Below the pieces are notes generated by a model. It was not told where the DNA came from. It saw only the letters and a program-made list of their open reading frames with translations, and ran no database searches. Position numbers and translations under genes: made by a program. From positions 38,949 to 102,948 of the forward strand of contig JBAOKB010000080.1 in assembly GCA_037044905.1 (NCBI GenBank): a stretch of DNA of 64,000 bases, in the 5' to 3' direction. This DNA is from Hortaea werneckii (taxonomy: Eukaryota; Ascomycota; Dothideomycetes; Mycosphaerellales; Teratosphaeriaceae). Shown here piece after piece: positions 32,338 to 41,882 of this stretch; the stretch's first letter is position 1, and each line of letters starts with the position of its first letter.

Positions 32338-32765
32338 GACGGAAAGGGGATTCAAGGAGGTGGCGTTGGCGGTGGTGAAGAAGAGCTTTGTTCATGGGCG
32401 GCAGAGAGGGGCATTCAGATCACATACAGCTGGCACATAGATTGTGCGCGCGAGAAGATACTTAGCTTTGTTCATGGGCGGCGGAAAGAGGCATTCAGAT
32501 CACACACAGCTGGGCCAGATTGATCACACGAACCAGCATTGATTCAGATTATGCGCGAGCGAGAGGATTGTTAGATTTGTAGACGGTCTTGCGAAAGGCT
32601 GTCGAACGATTACCCCCGAGTTACTTGTTTTGCATTCTCCTATAGACTCTTGATCAAAAAAAGATTAACTCACTATCCTTTCCTTTCTCATCTTTATCGC
32701 TATTATCCCTTCCCCGCTTTCCTTCTCACCAACCCAACATAATCTCATCCACCTTCCGCCTCCGC
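32338..32765. other. Convergent intergenic region with direct repeats
   Basis: 428 bp between the second F-box-like gene (+) and VPS29 (-). The main feature is a two-copy direct repeat (see 32384-32513). The remainder near VPS29 is C/T-rich on the plus strand. Confidence 0.6.
32384..32513. repeat. Two-copy direct repeat, 50-bp units, 80-bp period
   Basis: Copies at 32384-32433 and 32464-32513 share AGCTTTGTTCATGGGCGGC, GCATTCAGATCACA and ACAGCTGG, with only a few substitutions. The spacers carry related GCGCGAGA-type sequence, echoed again near 32550 (ATGCGCGAGCGAGAGGATTG), so a third decayed unit is possible. It lies just after the F-box-like stop codon, in its 3' flank. Confidence 0.85.
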
Positions 32766-33694
32766 TCAATTGCCCCCGGCGTTCTTCCGAAAGGACACCT
32801 TCTCCACCCCTACACTCTCCTTCCCCTCCTTGTCCTTCTTCAACTGGTACACATACAAAACCAACACGTCCCCCTGGACATCCATCAGCACGAAACTGGG
32901 CGTATTCCGATCGGGATCCTCCTCGTCCTGCTCATCATCTTCCAACCCCGAATCCCCTCCTCCCTGCTCACCTCCCCTGGACGACGATACAGGCGCACTC
33001 GTCAAATCCTCATCCCCGCCCCAACACGCCGCCCCCGTCGCCGACCCGGGATTCACGAAGAACTTCCCCTCCATCTCGTACGCCTCGAACCGGTGCGTGC
33101 CGCCCCAGCACAGCACATCGACGTCCATCTGGCGCGCGGCGATGAGTAAAGCGTCCGGGTCCCCCGGCGGGATGATCGAGTCCCCGTGCGTGAACCCGAT
33201 GCGCAGGCTGCCGTGCGTGACGACTTTGCTGAGGGCGGTGGGGATCGGGTAGCTGGCTTCTGGTGGGGCGGTGGTGGGGCGGGATTGGGTTTGTTGGGGT
33301 TGTTGGGGGTTGGTGGTGGTGGTGCTGGTGAGTGGGATGTCGAAGTCGCCTTTGACGAGTTGCAGGTCCGGGGCTAGCTGGCGGAGGAAGGCGTAGGCGG
33401 AGGGGGATGTTAGGTTGCCTAGGCAGAGGATTTGGGCGATTTTGCCCGGAGTGAGGAGTTTTTTGAACTAATGGGGTTGGCGGTTAGCGGTTGTGGGCTC
33501 GGAGAGGGGGTGATATAGCGTAGAGTGGACGGGGCGGGTGGTGTGTTTGGTAATGTATACCTTTTGTGGAATGTCCTACGCCCCCATCAGCCTGGTGCAC
33601 TCTCGTGGCTTCTCCGTTGGGGTGTGAGCTGGCATACTATTGCGCGGTCGGGAATGTGGAGGTCGCTTAGGACCAGTACCAATCTGGACGCCAT
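32766..33694 (-). CDS. VPS29: Retromer subunit Vps29
   Basis: Core retromer component that binds Vps35 for endosome-to-Golgi recycling; a metallophosphoesterase fold, usually inactive. Exons 33638-33694, 33561-33575 (15 nt, encoding DIPQK) and 32766-33467 give 257 aa. Conserved segments: MASRLVLVLSDLHIPDRAI, FKKLLTPGKIAQILCLGNL, LQLVKGDFD, LRIGFTHGDSIIPPGDPDAL, WGGTHRFEAYEMEGKFFVNP and GSATGA. The usual GHTH is GGTH here. It exceeds the 182-aa animal protein because of a Thr/Gln/Pro-rich insert after GDFDIPL and an acidic Ser/Gly/Asp/Glu-rich insert after GSATGAACWGG. Yeast Vps29 is also enlarged. Identity is secure. Confidence 0.94.
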
Positions 33695-33706
33695 CCTGTG
33701 AGGTTG

Positions 33707-33708
<2 letters not shown>

Positions 33709-33782
<74 letters not shown>
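33709..33782. repeat. (GT)37 dinucleotide microsatellite
   Basis: 74 bp of perfect GT repeat, ending 14 bp upstream of the VPS29 start codon (ATG at 33692-33694 on minus). On the VPS29 coding strand it is (AC)37 and may lie in the 5' leader or core promoter. Confidence 0.98.
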
Positions 33783-33784
<2 letters not shown>

Positions 33785-34001
33785 ATTGCTCAATGGGGTA
33801 GGCACGCGGTCACTACTGAGCTTCGTCTGAGGTCGCGACTGAGGGTGGAGTCTCCGACCGCGGAGATGGCGGCTCAGCGGATCTCCCCGTGGATCCGGGT
33901 CCTGATTGGGGTAGGATCAGGCAATTGGATTCTTTGCCAGTCTGTTTACAGTCTGCGCCAATGTACTACTCATTGAGAATGAATATGCCAATGGCAATAT
34001 T

Positions 34002-34022
34002 TATATATATATATATATATAT
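34002..34022. repeat. (TA)n dinucleotide tract
   Basis: About ten perfect TA units in the VPS29/aminotransferase divergent region. Easily melted DNA; no function assigned. Confidence 0.95.
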
Positions 34023-34670
34023 GTGCAACAGGAATACGGTCTGAGATTACTAGCATTACCATTGGACTACGTCTGCCTCTCACTGCCCGACGCGTAGACA
34101 TGCTCCATCATCCGTTGCCGCTCCCGAAACGCCCTCCACAGGCATTGACCACCCCTTAGCGGCGCAGGTGTTGGAGATCCATCAAGTGCCGATGCCATAT
34201 CTTTTTGATTTCTCTCGCCTTCCCCTTCGTTCGCGCACCCACTCTGCTTCCATTCATCCATCAGAGTCCGTAGTAGCAGGAAAATAAGCTACGGCACCGG
34301 ACCCGCTGTCCATCACCGCAATACCCGCTCACGCCAATCGCAATCGTCATTGCCCAACCTGGCTGCCCCGCACCTCGCTCGTCTCCTGCTCCGCCCTACC
34401 CCACTACTCTCCTTCAAGCTGGCTCCAAAAGAGCGGTTGAGTCTCATCTCGAGACACTTCAACTCCCATGCCCATGTCCCGCTGAACACTCCCTTTTCCA
34501 TCGAACGCCAAAGCAGTCCCAGTGACGATATAGAGTGGGAGCCCTTGAACAAGAAGCCCCAGGAGATCAAGCAGCTTACCCAGAAGCGCACCTTTGGCAC
34601 ACAGACCGAGGCTCCCCCAGCAGAAGAGAAGAAGGACGAATCCAAGGAAGAAGCACAGAAGCCAGCCAAC

Positions 34671-35822
34671 ATGTCTTCCCAAGCACCTCATCCCGCCCTC
34701 CTCATCCCGGGCCCCATTGAGTTCGACGATGCCGTCCTCCAATCCATGTCCCACTACTCGGAGCCGCACACGGGCATGCCGTTCGTGAACACTTTCTCCG
34801 AAGTGCTCACGATGCTACGCAAGGTCTTCCAGACCAGCTCGCCGGACAGCCAACCCTTCGTCATCTCGGGCTCCGGCACACTCGGCTGGGACCAGGTGGC
34901 CGTCAACCTCGTCGAGCCTGGCGACGACGTCCTGGTCCTGCACACAGGCTACTTCGCCGACAGCTTCGCAGACTGCTTCGAAACCTACGGCGTCCACGCC
35001 ACGCAGCTCAAGGCGCCCATCGGCGACCGCCCCCAGCACGACGAGATCGAGAAGGCCCTGAAGGAGAAGGACTACAAGCTCATCTCCATCACCCACACCG
35101 ACACCTCCACCGGCGTGCTCTCGGAGATCGAATCCGTCGCCCAGCTCGTCCGTCGCGTGAGCCCCAACACCCTGATCGTCGTGGACGGCGTGTGCTCCAT
35201 CGGATGCGAAGACCTACAATTCGACGCATGGGGCGTCGACTGCGCCATCACCGCTTCCCAAAAAGCCCTCGGGTGCCCCGCGGGCCTCTCGATCGTCATG
35301 GCCTCCGGCCGCGCCATCCAGCGCTTCCAATCCCGCCGCACCCGCCCGGCCTCCTACTTCGCCAGCTGGAAAAACTGGATGCCCGTCATGCAGAACTACG
35401 AAGCCAAGAAACCTTCTTACTTCGCCACGCCCTCCCCGCAACTCATCCACGCCTTGCATACGGCTCTCACCCAACTCCTCTCCCTCCCCCTCGCCGAGCG
35501 TTTCCGCATCCATCGCGAGACCTCCCAGCGCGTCAAGAAGACTATAGCGGATATGGGACTCAAACAACTCGCGTCGAAGCCAGAGAACCAGGCTAATGGC
35601 ATGACGGCTATCTATCTCCCCGAGGGCTTAACCCCGCCGGAGATTTTGCCGACGTTGTTGAAGAAGGGCGTTATTTTCGCTGGGGGTTTGCATAAGGAGA
35701 TCGCGACACGGTATCTCAGGTTCGGGCATATGGGGGTGAGTGTGATGGATCCTAAGCGGGATGATATTGATCGCGCGTTGAAGGCGTTGAAGGAGGGGTT
35801 GCAGGAGGTGCAGAAGGCTTAG
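34671..35822 (+). CDS. AGX1: Alanine-glyoxylate aminotransferase
   Basis: PLP enzyme that makes glycine from glyoxylate and alanine (class V aminotransferase). From the first in-frame ATG at 34671 it is 383 aa, matching yeast Agx1 (385). It begins MSSQAPHPALLIPGPIEFDD, then GSGTLGWDQVAVNLVEPGDD, HTDTSTGVLSEIE, VVDGVCSIGCEDLQFDAWGV, and SQKALGCPAGLS with PLP-binding Lys198. The C-terminus (EVQKA) is not a peroxisomal targeting signal. The frame stays open 462 nt upstream without an ATG and reads like a mitochondrial presequence, so a longer isoform from a non-ATG start or a spliced 5' exon is possible. The base identity is secure; the isoform question is open. Confidence 0.92.
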   Translation: MSSQAPHPALLIPGPIEFDDAVLQSMSHYSEPHTGMPFVNTFSEVLTMLRKVFQTSSPDSQPFVISGSGTLGWDQVAVNLVEPGDDVLVLHTGYFADSFADCFETYGVHATQLKAPIGDRPQHDEIEKALKEKDYKLISITHTDTSTGVLSEIESVAQLVRRVSPNTLIVVDGVCSIGCEDLQFDAWGVDCAITASQKALGCPAGLSIVMASGRAIQRFQSRRTRPASYFASWKNWMPVMQNYEAKKPSYFATPSPQLIHALHTALTQLLSLPLAERFRIHRETSQRVKKTIADMGLKQLASKPENQANGMTAIYLPEGLTPPEILPTLLKKGVIFAGGLHKEIATRYLRFGHMGVSVMDPKRDDIDRALKALKEGLQEVQKA

Positions 35823-36974
35823 ATGGGTTGTGGGAGTTTGTGAAGTCGGGGAATGTTGAGTCAGGGGGGGGGCTGAAAAAGTCTTTGTTGAGTCCTTTTT
35901 GGGGGTTTCGAAGGGGAGAGAGAGAGGGATGTGTATAGTGGACTTGTAGAGGATTCTGGGGTTTCGTATAGATGCTGAATATGTTCCAAATTTCTTTCTT
36001 CATCTTCTTCATCTTCTTCTTCTCCTGTGTATACATATATTCTCTTTTTCTTCTTTCCTCCTTTCCTTCGTCGACCAAAACGATCTGTGCTCTCCGTGAT
36101 AGGGAAAGACGTGATACGGGTTGGAAGACATCATTTCTACAGGCAGACCCAGTCTTTGTTTTCGTGGTGGCAGTCTCATCGGCCACTTATATGTCCATGG
36201 ACACTTCCAATTATTTTGGATGTCTGTCTAGTAGTGGAAGCTGATTAGACTAACTATTAGGACTCTCAAAGTACATGAAGATATGACGGCTGTATAGATT
36301 GTCGGACGAGAGAGTGGATTTCCAATGAATGCTTCCAGGTTAGGTAGTGTTAGACTCTGGGTGAGACTTTCGATCCTGAAGGTTTACTTGGAGGGAAGGA
36401 ATCTATCTTTGCTTACGGCCTCGCAAGGCCAAGTATATAGTCTTGTTGGCAAGCTGGAGGCTGTTATTGCTTTTTCTACTTTGCAAGGCGACCTCGGGAG
36501 GCTCAGTAAAAACGCCTATTGCTTTATTGCTTGGGTTTGAAGAGTGGACTCCCGATGAGGCTGCGTTGATAGGACGTCGATGAAAATAAAGCTCGATTGA
36601 TCGAACAGGACGAAGAACAGCAATTAGACAAGAGAGCTGCTATATGTAGGGACATTCTTTATTTCATTGGATCCATATGTACCTTCCAAGGTTCCAAGGT
36701 TGGAAGTTGAGGTGTTGGGTGCCTGAGGCGTCCTTGCTTTCCCGTTGTTATGCGTGCTTATGTCATTGTTTACACAGATCAACATCAAGCTCGCCCGCAG
36801 GAGCAGCGCCCGCATTATTGCACCAACACCCAATCCATCTGATATAGCCCGCACGACCCAACTAACCGTTCGCAACTCTTGGTCCATTCATACGCATTGC
36901 GACAACGTCGCACCCCACGTTCGCCAGACCATCCACCACCGAGCCTGCCTCACGCTTCCTGATCGTACTTCAAG
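35823..36974. other. Intergenic: AGX1 3' flank and promoter of the basic KEN-box gene
   Basis: 1.15 kb. Contains a CTTCTT-rich run (35994-36070) and nothing that I can call a gene. Confidence 0.55.
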
Positions 36975-39537
36975 ATGGGTCGCATGACCCGCGCGAAGGT
37001 GGCAGAGTACGCAGAGAAGTTCCATGTTGACGAAGATGCCGTACTTGAGATGTCAGACCATGACGAGAATGCAATCGCGAAATCGGACACGCCGAAGAAG
37101 GATGAACGACCACCGCTCGGAGAGATTGCCCCTAACAGCGGCAGTGGACACGAGGATGAGGTGGCAGATATGAAGAAGTCTACCAAGGGCCGTAAGGCTA
37201 CTAAGAAGGGGATTAAGGGTAGGAAGAAGGATTTAGCTGCAAGTGCGAATGTTCAAATGGAAGTGGAGGAAGAGGAGGCTAAGCCAATAGTCGAGGGTGC
37301 GGCGGAAGAGGCATTGAACGAAGAGCACAGCGACGAACCCATTGACAGTGACGCGCCGGGTAAGTAGGAGATCAGCGAGTCTTAGATCCGGAATCCACAG
37401 CTAATGAGAAGCAGCCGTAGGTGCCACTGAGACTACGCAGCCAGAGAAAACTCCATCTCAAGAGACCTTGCCATTGCGAATGACTAGGAGCCAAGTAGCT
37501 CTTGCGCAAGAACAACATACCTTACCCGAGACGAACGAGGAAGCCAAAGAAGAGGACGAAAAGGAGGCTGTGCAGCAACCCTCACTTCACATCGATATTC
37601 AACAAGCCGAAGAAACTTCTCCGCCTCCAGCACCGGCTTCCCCGCTTGCCACCGCCACACCGAAAGTCATCGCTTCGCTCCGCAAGGACAATACCGGCAT
37701 GCGTTCGACGAGCAACAAGGAGAATGAAGGACCTTCGGAAGCTTCGATACCTGTGCCAGCTCGTGACGCTTCGCTCACGCCGTCGAGGTCAACCAGCAAT
37801 TATGACGCACTCGAAGCGGCTGTGGTAGAAGCTGCAACTCCACCTAGTGTCTCTCGTCGCGCGTCAGCAGCTGAAGTGCATGCAGTAGAATCGCAACAAG
37901 CGGAAACTCCGCTGAGGGTTGAGGACGTTGGCGCACTACTTGCAGACCAATCTGCGGAGGCGCAAATCGAATCTCCTGCGCCAGCCGGTCAGGAAGCCCC
38001 AGTATCTGCGGATGATGAAGCGCCGAATGAGGTGGTAGCATTGGAGCCACAGCCAGTAGAGGCTTCGCCAAAAGCCAAGAACGATGATACTCTACTTCCA
38101 GAGCAACCGGCGGATACGCCAATCGAGTCTCCTCCTACACAGATCAGCCAGGAGACTCCGGTATCCGCAAAGGAGGACACGCAGCAGCCACAGGTGACGT
38201 CTGATTCCCCGGTAGCCACAGATGCTCTCAAGAATGCCCTCGAGCAAGTCGCGTCCGAGACTTCACAAGCTGATGCACCCGCTGAGAAGCCCAAGCCAAA
38301 GGCCAAGAAGCCTGCTCCCGTTGTCCGCACCACGAAGGCGAGTGCGGCTAGAATGTCACTCGCTCAAGGTGACAAGGCTGGCACTGCCAAAGCTCCTTCC
38401 AGTGCTCGACCGCGGCCATCAACAGCACGCCAAAGCACTGTGAGCAAGCCAGCAGCCGACAAAAGCCAGCGCGTTCCATCCACCGGCCCTCAGAAGCCGG
38501 CACCGGGGAAGAACGAAAAGCCAACCCAACAAAAGAAGGAAGCGACGATCCCGCATAGCAAGCCGAGACCCGTCAACCTTTCTTTCCCAACGCCCCCGCC
38601 ACCGCCCAAATCGAAGAAGGCCCCGACAACATCCACGTTCCAGCTCCCCGGCGAGGCTATCGCCGCGAAATTGAAGGCCGCGAGGGAAGAGCGTATGAAG
38701 AAGGAAGCAGACCAGTCCGAGGACAAGAAACCCTCGACTTTCAAGGCCCGACCGGCACCCGCGCTTAAGAAGACGCCGAGTGTGTTTCGGCCGACAAACT
38801 CAACCAAAGCCCGCGAATCGATGATTAATCCCAAACCCACTGGTTCCGCCGCGTCGTCCACCGGGTTGAAGAGGGCGAGTACAGTTACTGCGGGTACCAC
38901 GAGTACGCACAGGCCTAAAGCGACCTTACCACCTCGCCCCACGACTAAGCCAGAGGATAAAAACCTCAAAGTCGCGAAACGGCCCACGACGATTGCCACT
39001 TCCTCCAGCCGTCCTTCCTCCCTCACCCCCCGCACCTCCTCAGCCCCTCGACCCAGTCTATCAGCCCGTCCTGGTGCAGCTCCTCTTACTACTACTTCCA
39101 CCACTTCCTCCGCTCCCGCCATGGGCTCCGCAGCCCCTCACCCCCAGCAGCAGCGCGTTTTATCCAAAGGCACAGCCAAAGGCAAAGAAGTCTTCTACCG
39201 CGCCTTACTCGCCAAGGAAGCCGCGGGGAAAGAGAAGAAAGAGAAAGAGGAAGCGGCGAGGAGAGCGCGAGAGCTCGCGGCTGAGAGGGGGAGGGTCAAG
39301 AGTAGGGAGTGGGCGGAGAAGCGGCGGATGCTGAAGAAGGTTGAGGGGGGTGGGGCTGGGGGTGGCAGTAAGAGGGGGGATGGGGACGGAGGAGCTGCGG
39401 TGGCGACGGCGACGGATAAGGGGCCTCGCCGGGTTACTGAGGGAGGGAAGGAGGGGAAAGAGGAGGGCTCGGCTGTGTTGGTTCAGGGGGGAGAGCAGGT
39501 TGCGGTTCCTGCTGGTGCGGCGGAGGCGGAGCGGTGA
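36975..39537 (+). CDS. Large disordered basic protein with KEN box, possibly TPX2-like
   Basis: Exons 36975-37359 and 37415-39537 give 835 aa. Most of it is Pro/Ala/Ser/Glu/Lys-rich and probably disordered. It starts MGRMTRAKVAEYAEKFHVDE; a similar RMTRSQVALAQE occurs near residue 146. SNKENEGPSE (KEN at 230-232) matches the KEN-box degron used by APC/C-Cdh1. Around residue 537, TFQLPGEAIAAKLKAAREER, and around 717-775, KGKEVFYRALLAKEAAGKEK and ERGRVKSREWAEKRRMLKK, form short basic helical segments resembling those of TPX2-type spindle proteins. A mitotic microtubule role is inference only; a generic nuclear/chromatin protein is the alternative. The C-terminus is Gly/Glu-rich. Confidence 0.7.
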
Positions 39538-39948
39538 TGGGTTGACAGGGGGTTGTGGTTTGAAGGGCGTCGATTTTTCTCGCTCTTTACTTCCCATCGT
39601 TTGATTGTGTGGATTTTTTCTGCTTAAGCGTTGGCGCTAGGTTTAGGCGTTTTCTATTAGTTTTTCCTTTGGGGATGGTGATTTGGGGAACGCTTGTGGT
39701 TCTTCAAAAAGGTAGAATATGATTAGGTATGAAATCAAGGATGACATACTAATATTCTTTTCAATTTTCTTTTTTTTTTTTGAAAAAGGAAAAAAAAAGG
39801 GGGAAATCTTGGGAATCAGTCTTTGAGAGAATTAGGGTATATTGATACAAAGAATCGATTTACGCTGATTTTGATTCGGGACCTCGACTCTTTCTCCATC
39901 GGCGTAAGCTTTGGCTTGACTTTTCCCGGTGTTTCTTTCCCCCCTTTC
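39538..39948. other. Convergent intergenic region with T-run/A-run inverted pair
   Basis: 411 bp between convergent genes. A T-run (about 39769-39781) is followed at once by an A-rich run (39783-39798) ending in GGGGG, which could fold as a weak hairpin and supply 3'-end signals to both strands. Confidence 0.5.
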
Positions 39949-41088
39949 TTAAGTCTCAAGCCAGTCCAGGAACTCAGGGGTAAAGTAACTAACAACAATA
40001 CTCGCCCCGGCGCGGAGGATCCCCTCGGTCGCCTCGAACGCCATGGTCTTCAAGTCGAACACGCCGGCTTTCGCCGCAGCGTGAATCATCGCGTACTCGC
40101 CGCTGACGTGGTACGCGGCGACGGGCATATCGCTACCGATCTCCTTCGCGTCCGAGATGATGTCCAGGTACTGGGTCGCGGGCTTCACCATGATGATGTC
40201 GGCCCCTTCGCCGATGTCCCGGTGGATCGCCCGTCGTGCGAGGCCCCGGCCTCCGGGGGGCAGTTGGTAGCATCGTCTGTCGCCGAAGCTGGGGACGGAC
40301 CCCGCGGCGTCGCGGAATGGGCCGTATAGACATCCGGAGAACTTGGCTGAGTACGACATCAGGACTACTTTGTGTGCGATCCCGGCTTCGATTAGCTTGA
40401 GTTTGATGGCGCGGATGCGCCCGTCGTTCATGTCGGATGGTGCGACGCAGTGTGCGCCGGCTTCGGCATAGGCGACTGCGACGTCTGAGATGCGGTCGAC
40501 GGAGAGGTTGTTGTTCAGGGAGCCGTCGTCGTGGAGGATCCCGCAGTGTCCGTGAGATGTGTACTCGCAGAGACAGACGTCGGCGACGAGGAAGAGGCGG
40601 GGGTAGGCTCGTCTGAGGAGTCGGAGGGTCGCCATCACTGGGCCCTGGGGATCGTCGGCTGCTGTGCCTAAGGCGTCTTTCGCTGTCGGCGCGAGAGGTA
40701 CGCCGAATAGGATTACGCTCCTCAGCCCCTTCTGCACCAATGGTCTTAAGAATTCAACTACGCGATTGATTCCCATTCTCTTTTGGCCGGGCAAGCTAGG
40801 TATGGGCTCCATCTCGTCCGGGTTATCGGTTACGAAGATGGGGTAGATAAGCATGCTCTTGGTGAGCTGCCTTTCGGCTTGCCATGCTCGGGCGAGCGGG
40901 TGTGAGTAGCCACCATGGAGCTGTGAGGAGATGTCGCCGCTGATGCTGACGCTGGTTGCCGCGGTGGAGGCGTATGAGCGGGCGCGAGAGATCTGCGAGC
41001 GGTTGTCGGTGTGGGCGGTGGAGGCGGTGTTGGTGGATGTCGGGCGGTCGCGGTAGGTCAGGTCGTTCACGAGTGTTGAGAAGGACAT
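39949..41088 (-). CDS. HEM2: Delta-aminolevulinate dehydratase (porphobilinogen synthase)
   Basis: Condenses two aminolevulinate molecules to porphobilinogen, the second step of haem synthesis, in the cytosol. One exon, 379 aa from MSFSTLVNDLTYRDRPTSTN; the frame extends upstream but has no earlier ATG. Conserved parts: KSMLIYPIFVTDNPDEMEPI, DVCLCEYTSHGHCG (zinc-site cysteines), VAPSDMNDGRI, VLMSYSAKFSGCLYGPFRDA and DIIMVKPATQYLDIISD (the two active-site lysines), and VAAYHVSGEYAMIHAA. The N-terminal 75 residues are Ser/Thr-rich and disordered, longer than in yeast (342 aa total). Divergent from the ERG28-like gene. Identity is secure. Confidence 0.95.
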   Translation of the reverse strand: MSFSTLVNDLTYRDRPTSTNTASTAHTDNRSQISRARSYASTAATSVSISGDISSQLHGGYSHPLARAWQAERQLTKSMLIYPIFVTDNPDEMEPIPSLPGQKRMGINRVVEFLRPLVQKGLRSVILFGVPLAPTAKDALGTAADDPQGPVMATLRLLRRAYPRLFLVADVCLCEYTSHGHCGILHDDGSLNNNLSVDRISDVAVAYAEAGAHCVAPSDMNDGRIRAIKLKLIEAGIAHKVVLMSYSAKFSGCLYGPFRDAAGSVPSFGDRRCYQLPPGGRGLARRAIHRDIGEGADIIMVKPATQYLDIISDAKEIGSDMPVAAYHVSGEYAMIHAAAKAGVFDLKTMAFEATEGILRAGASIVVSYFTPEFLDWLET

Positions 41089-41882
41089 GTTGGCGATTGT
41101 GTGCGCCTTTCGTCTGGTTGGTTGTGGGTTTCCAATGCGCCTCTTAGGCGTTGCGAGAAGTTGATAGCTGGGTGCAGCACTGCACAAGGCTGTAGAGTAC
41201 TATGTATGTGGGCAGGCCGTCTTGGTTATTTCTAAGCGAATGCTATTGTTCCCAAGATATCTGCGGCCAAGTTGTAGAAAAAGATTGTGTCGTTCCCCTA
41301 CCTAGTATAGGTAATAGTATGAGTAAGGTAGAATACAGAGTCAAGCCATGGCGCCACAGCCAGCTCGCTGACATCTTTCATCAGATGCCGGGATCGCTTC
41401 TTAGGCGTTCTCGCGTTGCTTACCCCGCACCTGATTGGGTATCTCGGCTCGCTCGGGCACTCTGCCGGAAGCCTCGGACCGAGAATCCAGAACGAGAAAG
41501 GTGCAATCGTTTCCACGACTCCTCCGTTCCATTATTATTGAACATTGTACAGATGTCCGGCAAGCAAATCAGAGCAACATGGCATCGCGGACTGGGGGCT
41601 TCATGCGTCCATCTCGAGAGCCCATCGTGGGCTGAAGAGATGTTGTATTCGCTCTCTCAGAGACGGCACAGGATTTTGTTCGGGGGACATTAGCGGCTGA
41701 AGCTATCCCTTCAACAGGCACCGAACCAAGTCATGGGCAACGTCTGCCTGCGCGAGGGCAAGTATTGAAAAGCACTGATCCTTCTGTCGTCTCTCGTTGA
41801 AGTTGAGCATCTTCTCAACTTCATTGGACCTGGTTGCGAGCGTCGTCTTCTCTTTTCCTTTCTTTGGCCCAACCCAACCAAC
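41089..41882. promoter_or_regulatory. Divergent promoter region (HEM2 / ERG28-like)
   Basis: 794 bp head-to-head. A 163-codon plus frame at 41202-41693 has no family features, begins far from any motif, and lies where the two promoters should be, so I do not call it. Confidence 0.4.

Larger units (their letters stand above)
33695..34670. promoter_or_regulatory. Divergent region VPS29 / aminotransferase, with open ATG-less extension
   Basis: 976 bp head-to-head. It contains the (GT)37 tract right at the VPS29 start and a (TA)n tract. From 34209 to 34671 the plus strand stays open in frame with the aminotransferase but lacks any ATG; it encodes LARLLLRPTPLLSFKLAPK and RTFGTQTEAPPAEEK, basic and hydroxylated like a mitochondrial presequence. 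Confidence 0.5.

Noticed and set aside
22530..32640. A secondary-metabolite or other gene cluster
   Set aside because: No polyketide, peptide or terpene synthase, oxidase set or transporter is present. The neighbouring genes share no pathway.
33587..33805. Frames encoding Thr-His or Val-Cys repeats
   Set aside because: Read-through of the (GT)37 microsatellite. The real gene here is the VPS29 first exon on the minus strand.
34350..34670. Calling AGX1 from 34350 as a 490-aa protein
   Set aside because: The codon at 34350 is TTG, not ATG. The ATG at 34671 gives the family length. The upstream extension is kept as a finding only.
38490..39122. 210-codon minus-strand frame antisense to the KEN-box gene
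   Set aside because: Mirror frame of a biased coding sequence, with Gly/Val-rich composition and no motif.
39949..41187. Calling HEM2 from 41187
   Set aside because: The apparent Met there is TTG in the same frame. The first ATG is at 41088 and gives a normal protein.
41202..41693. 163-codon plus-strand frame between HEM2 and the ERG28-like gene
   Set aside because: No features, and it occupies the shared promoter region.
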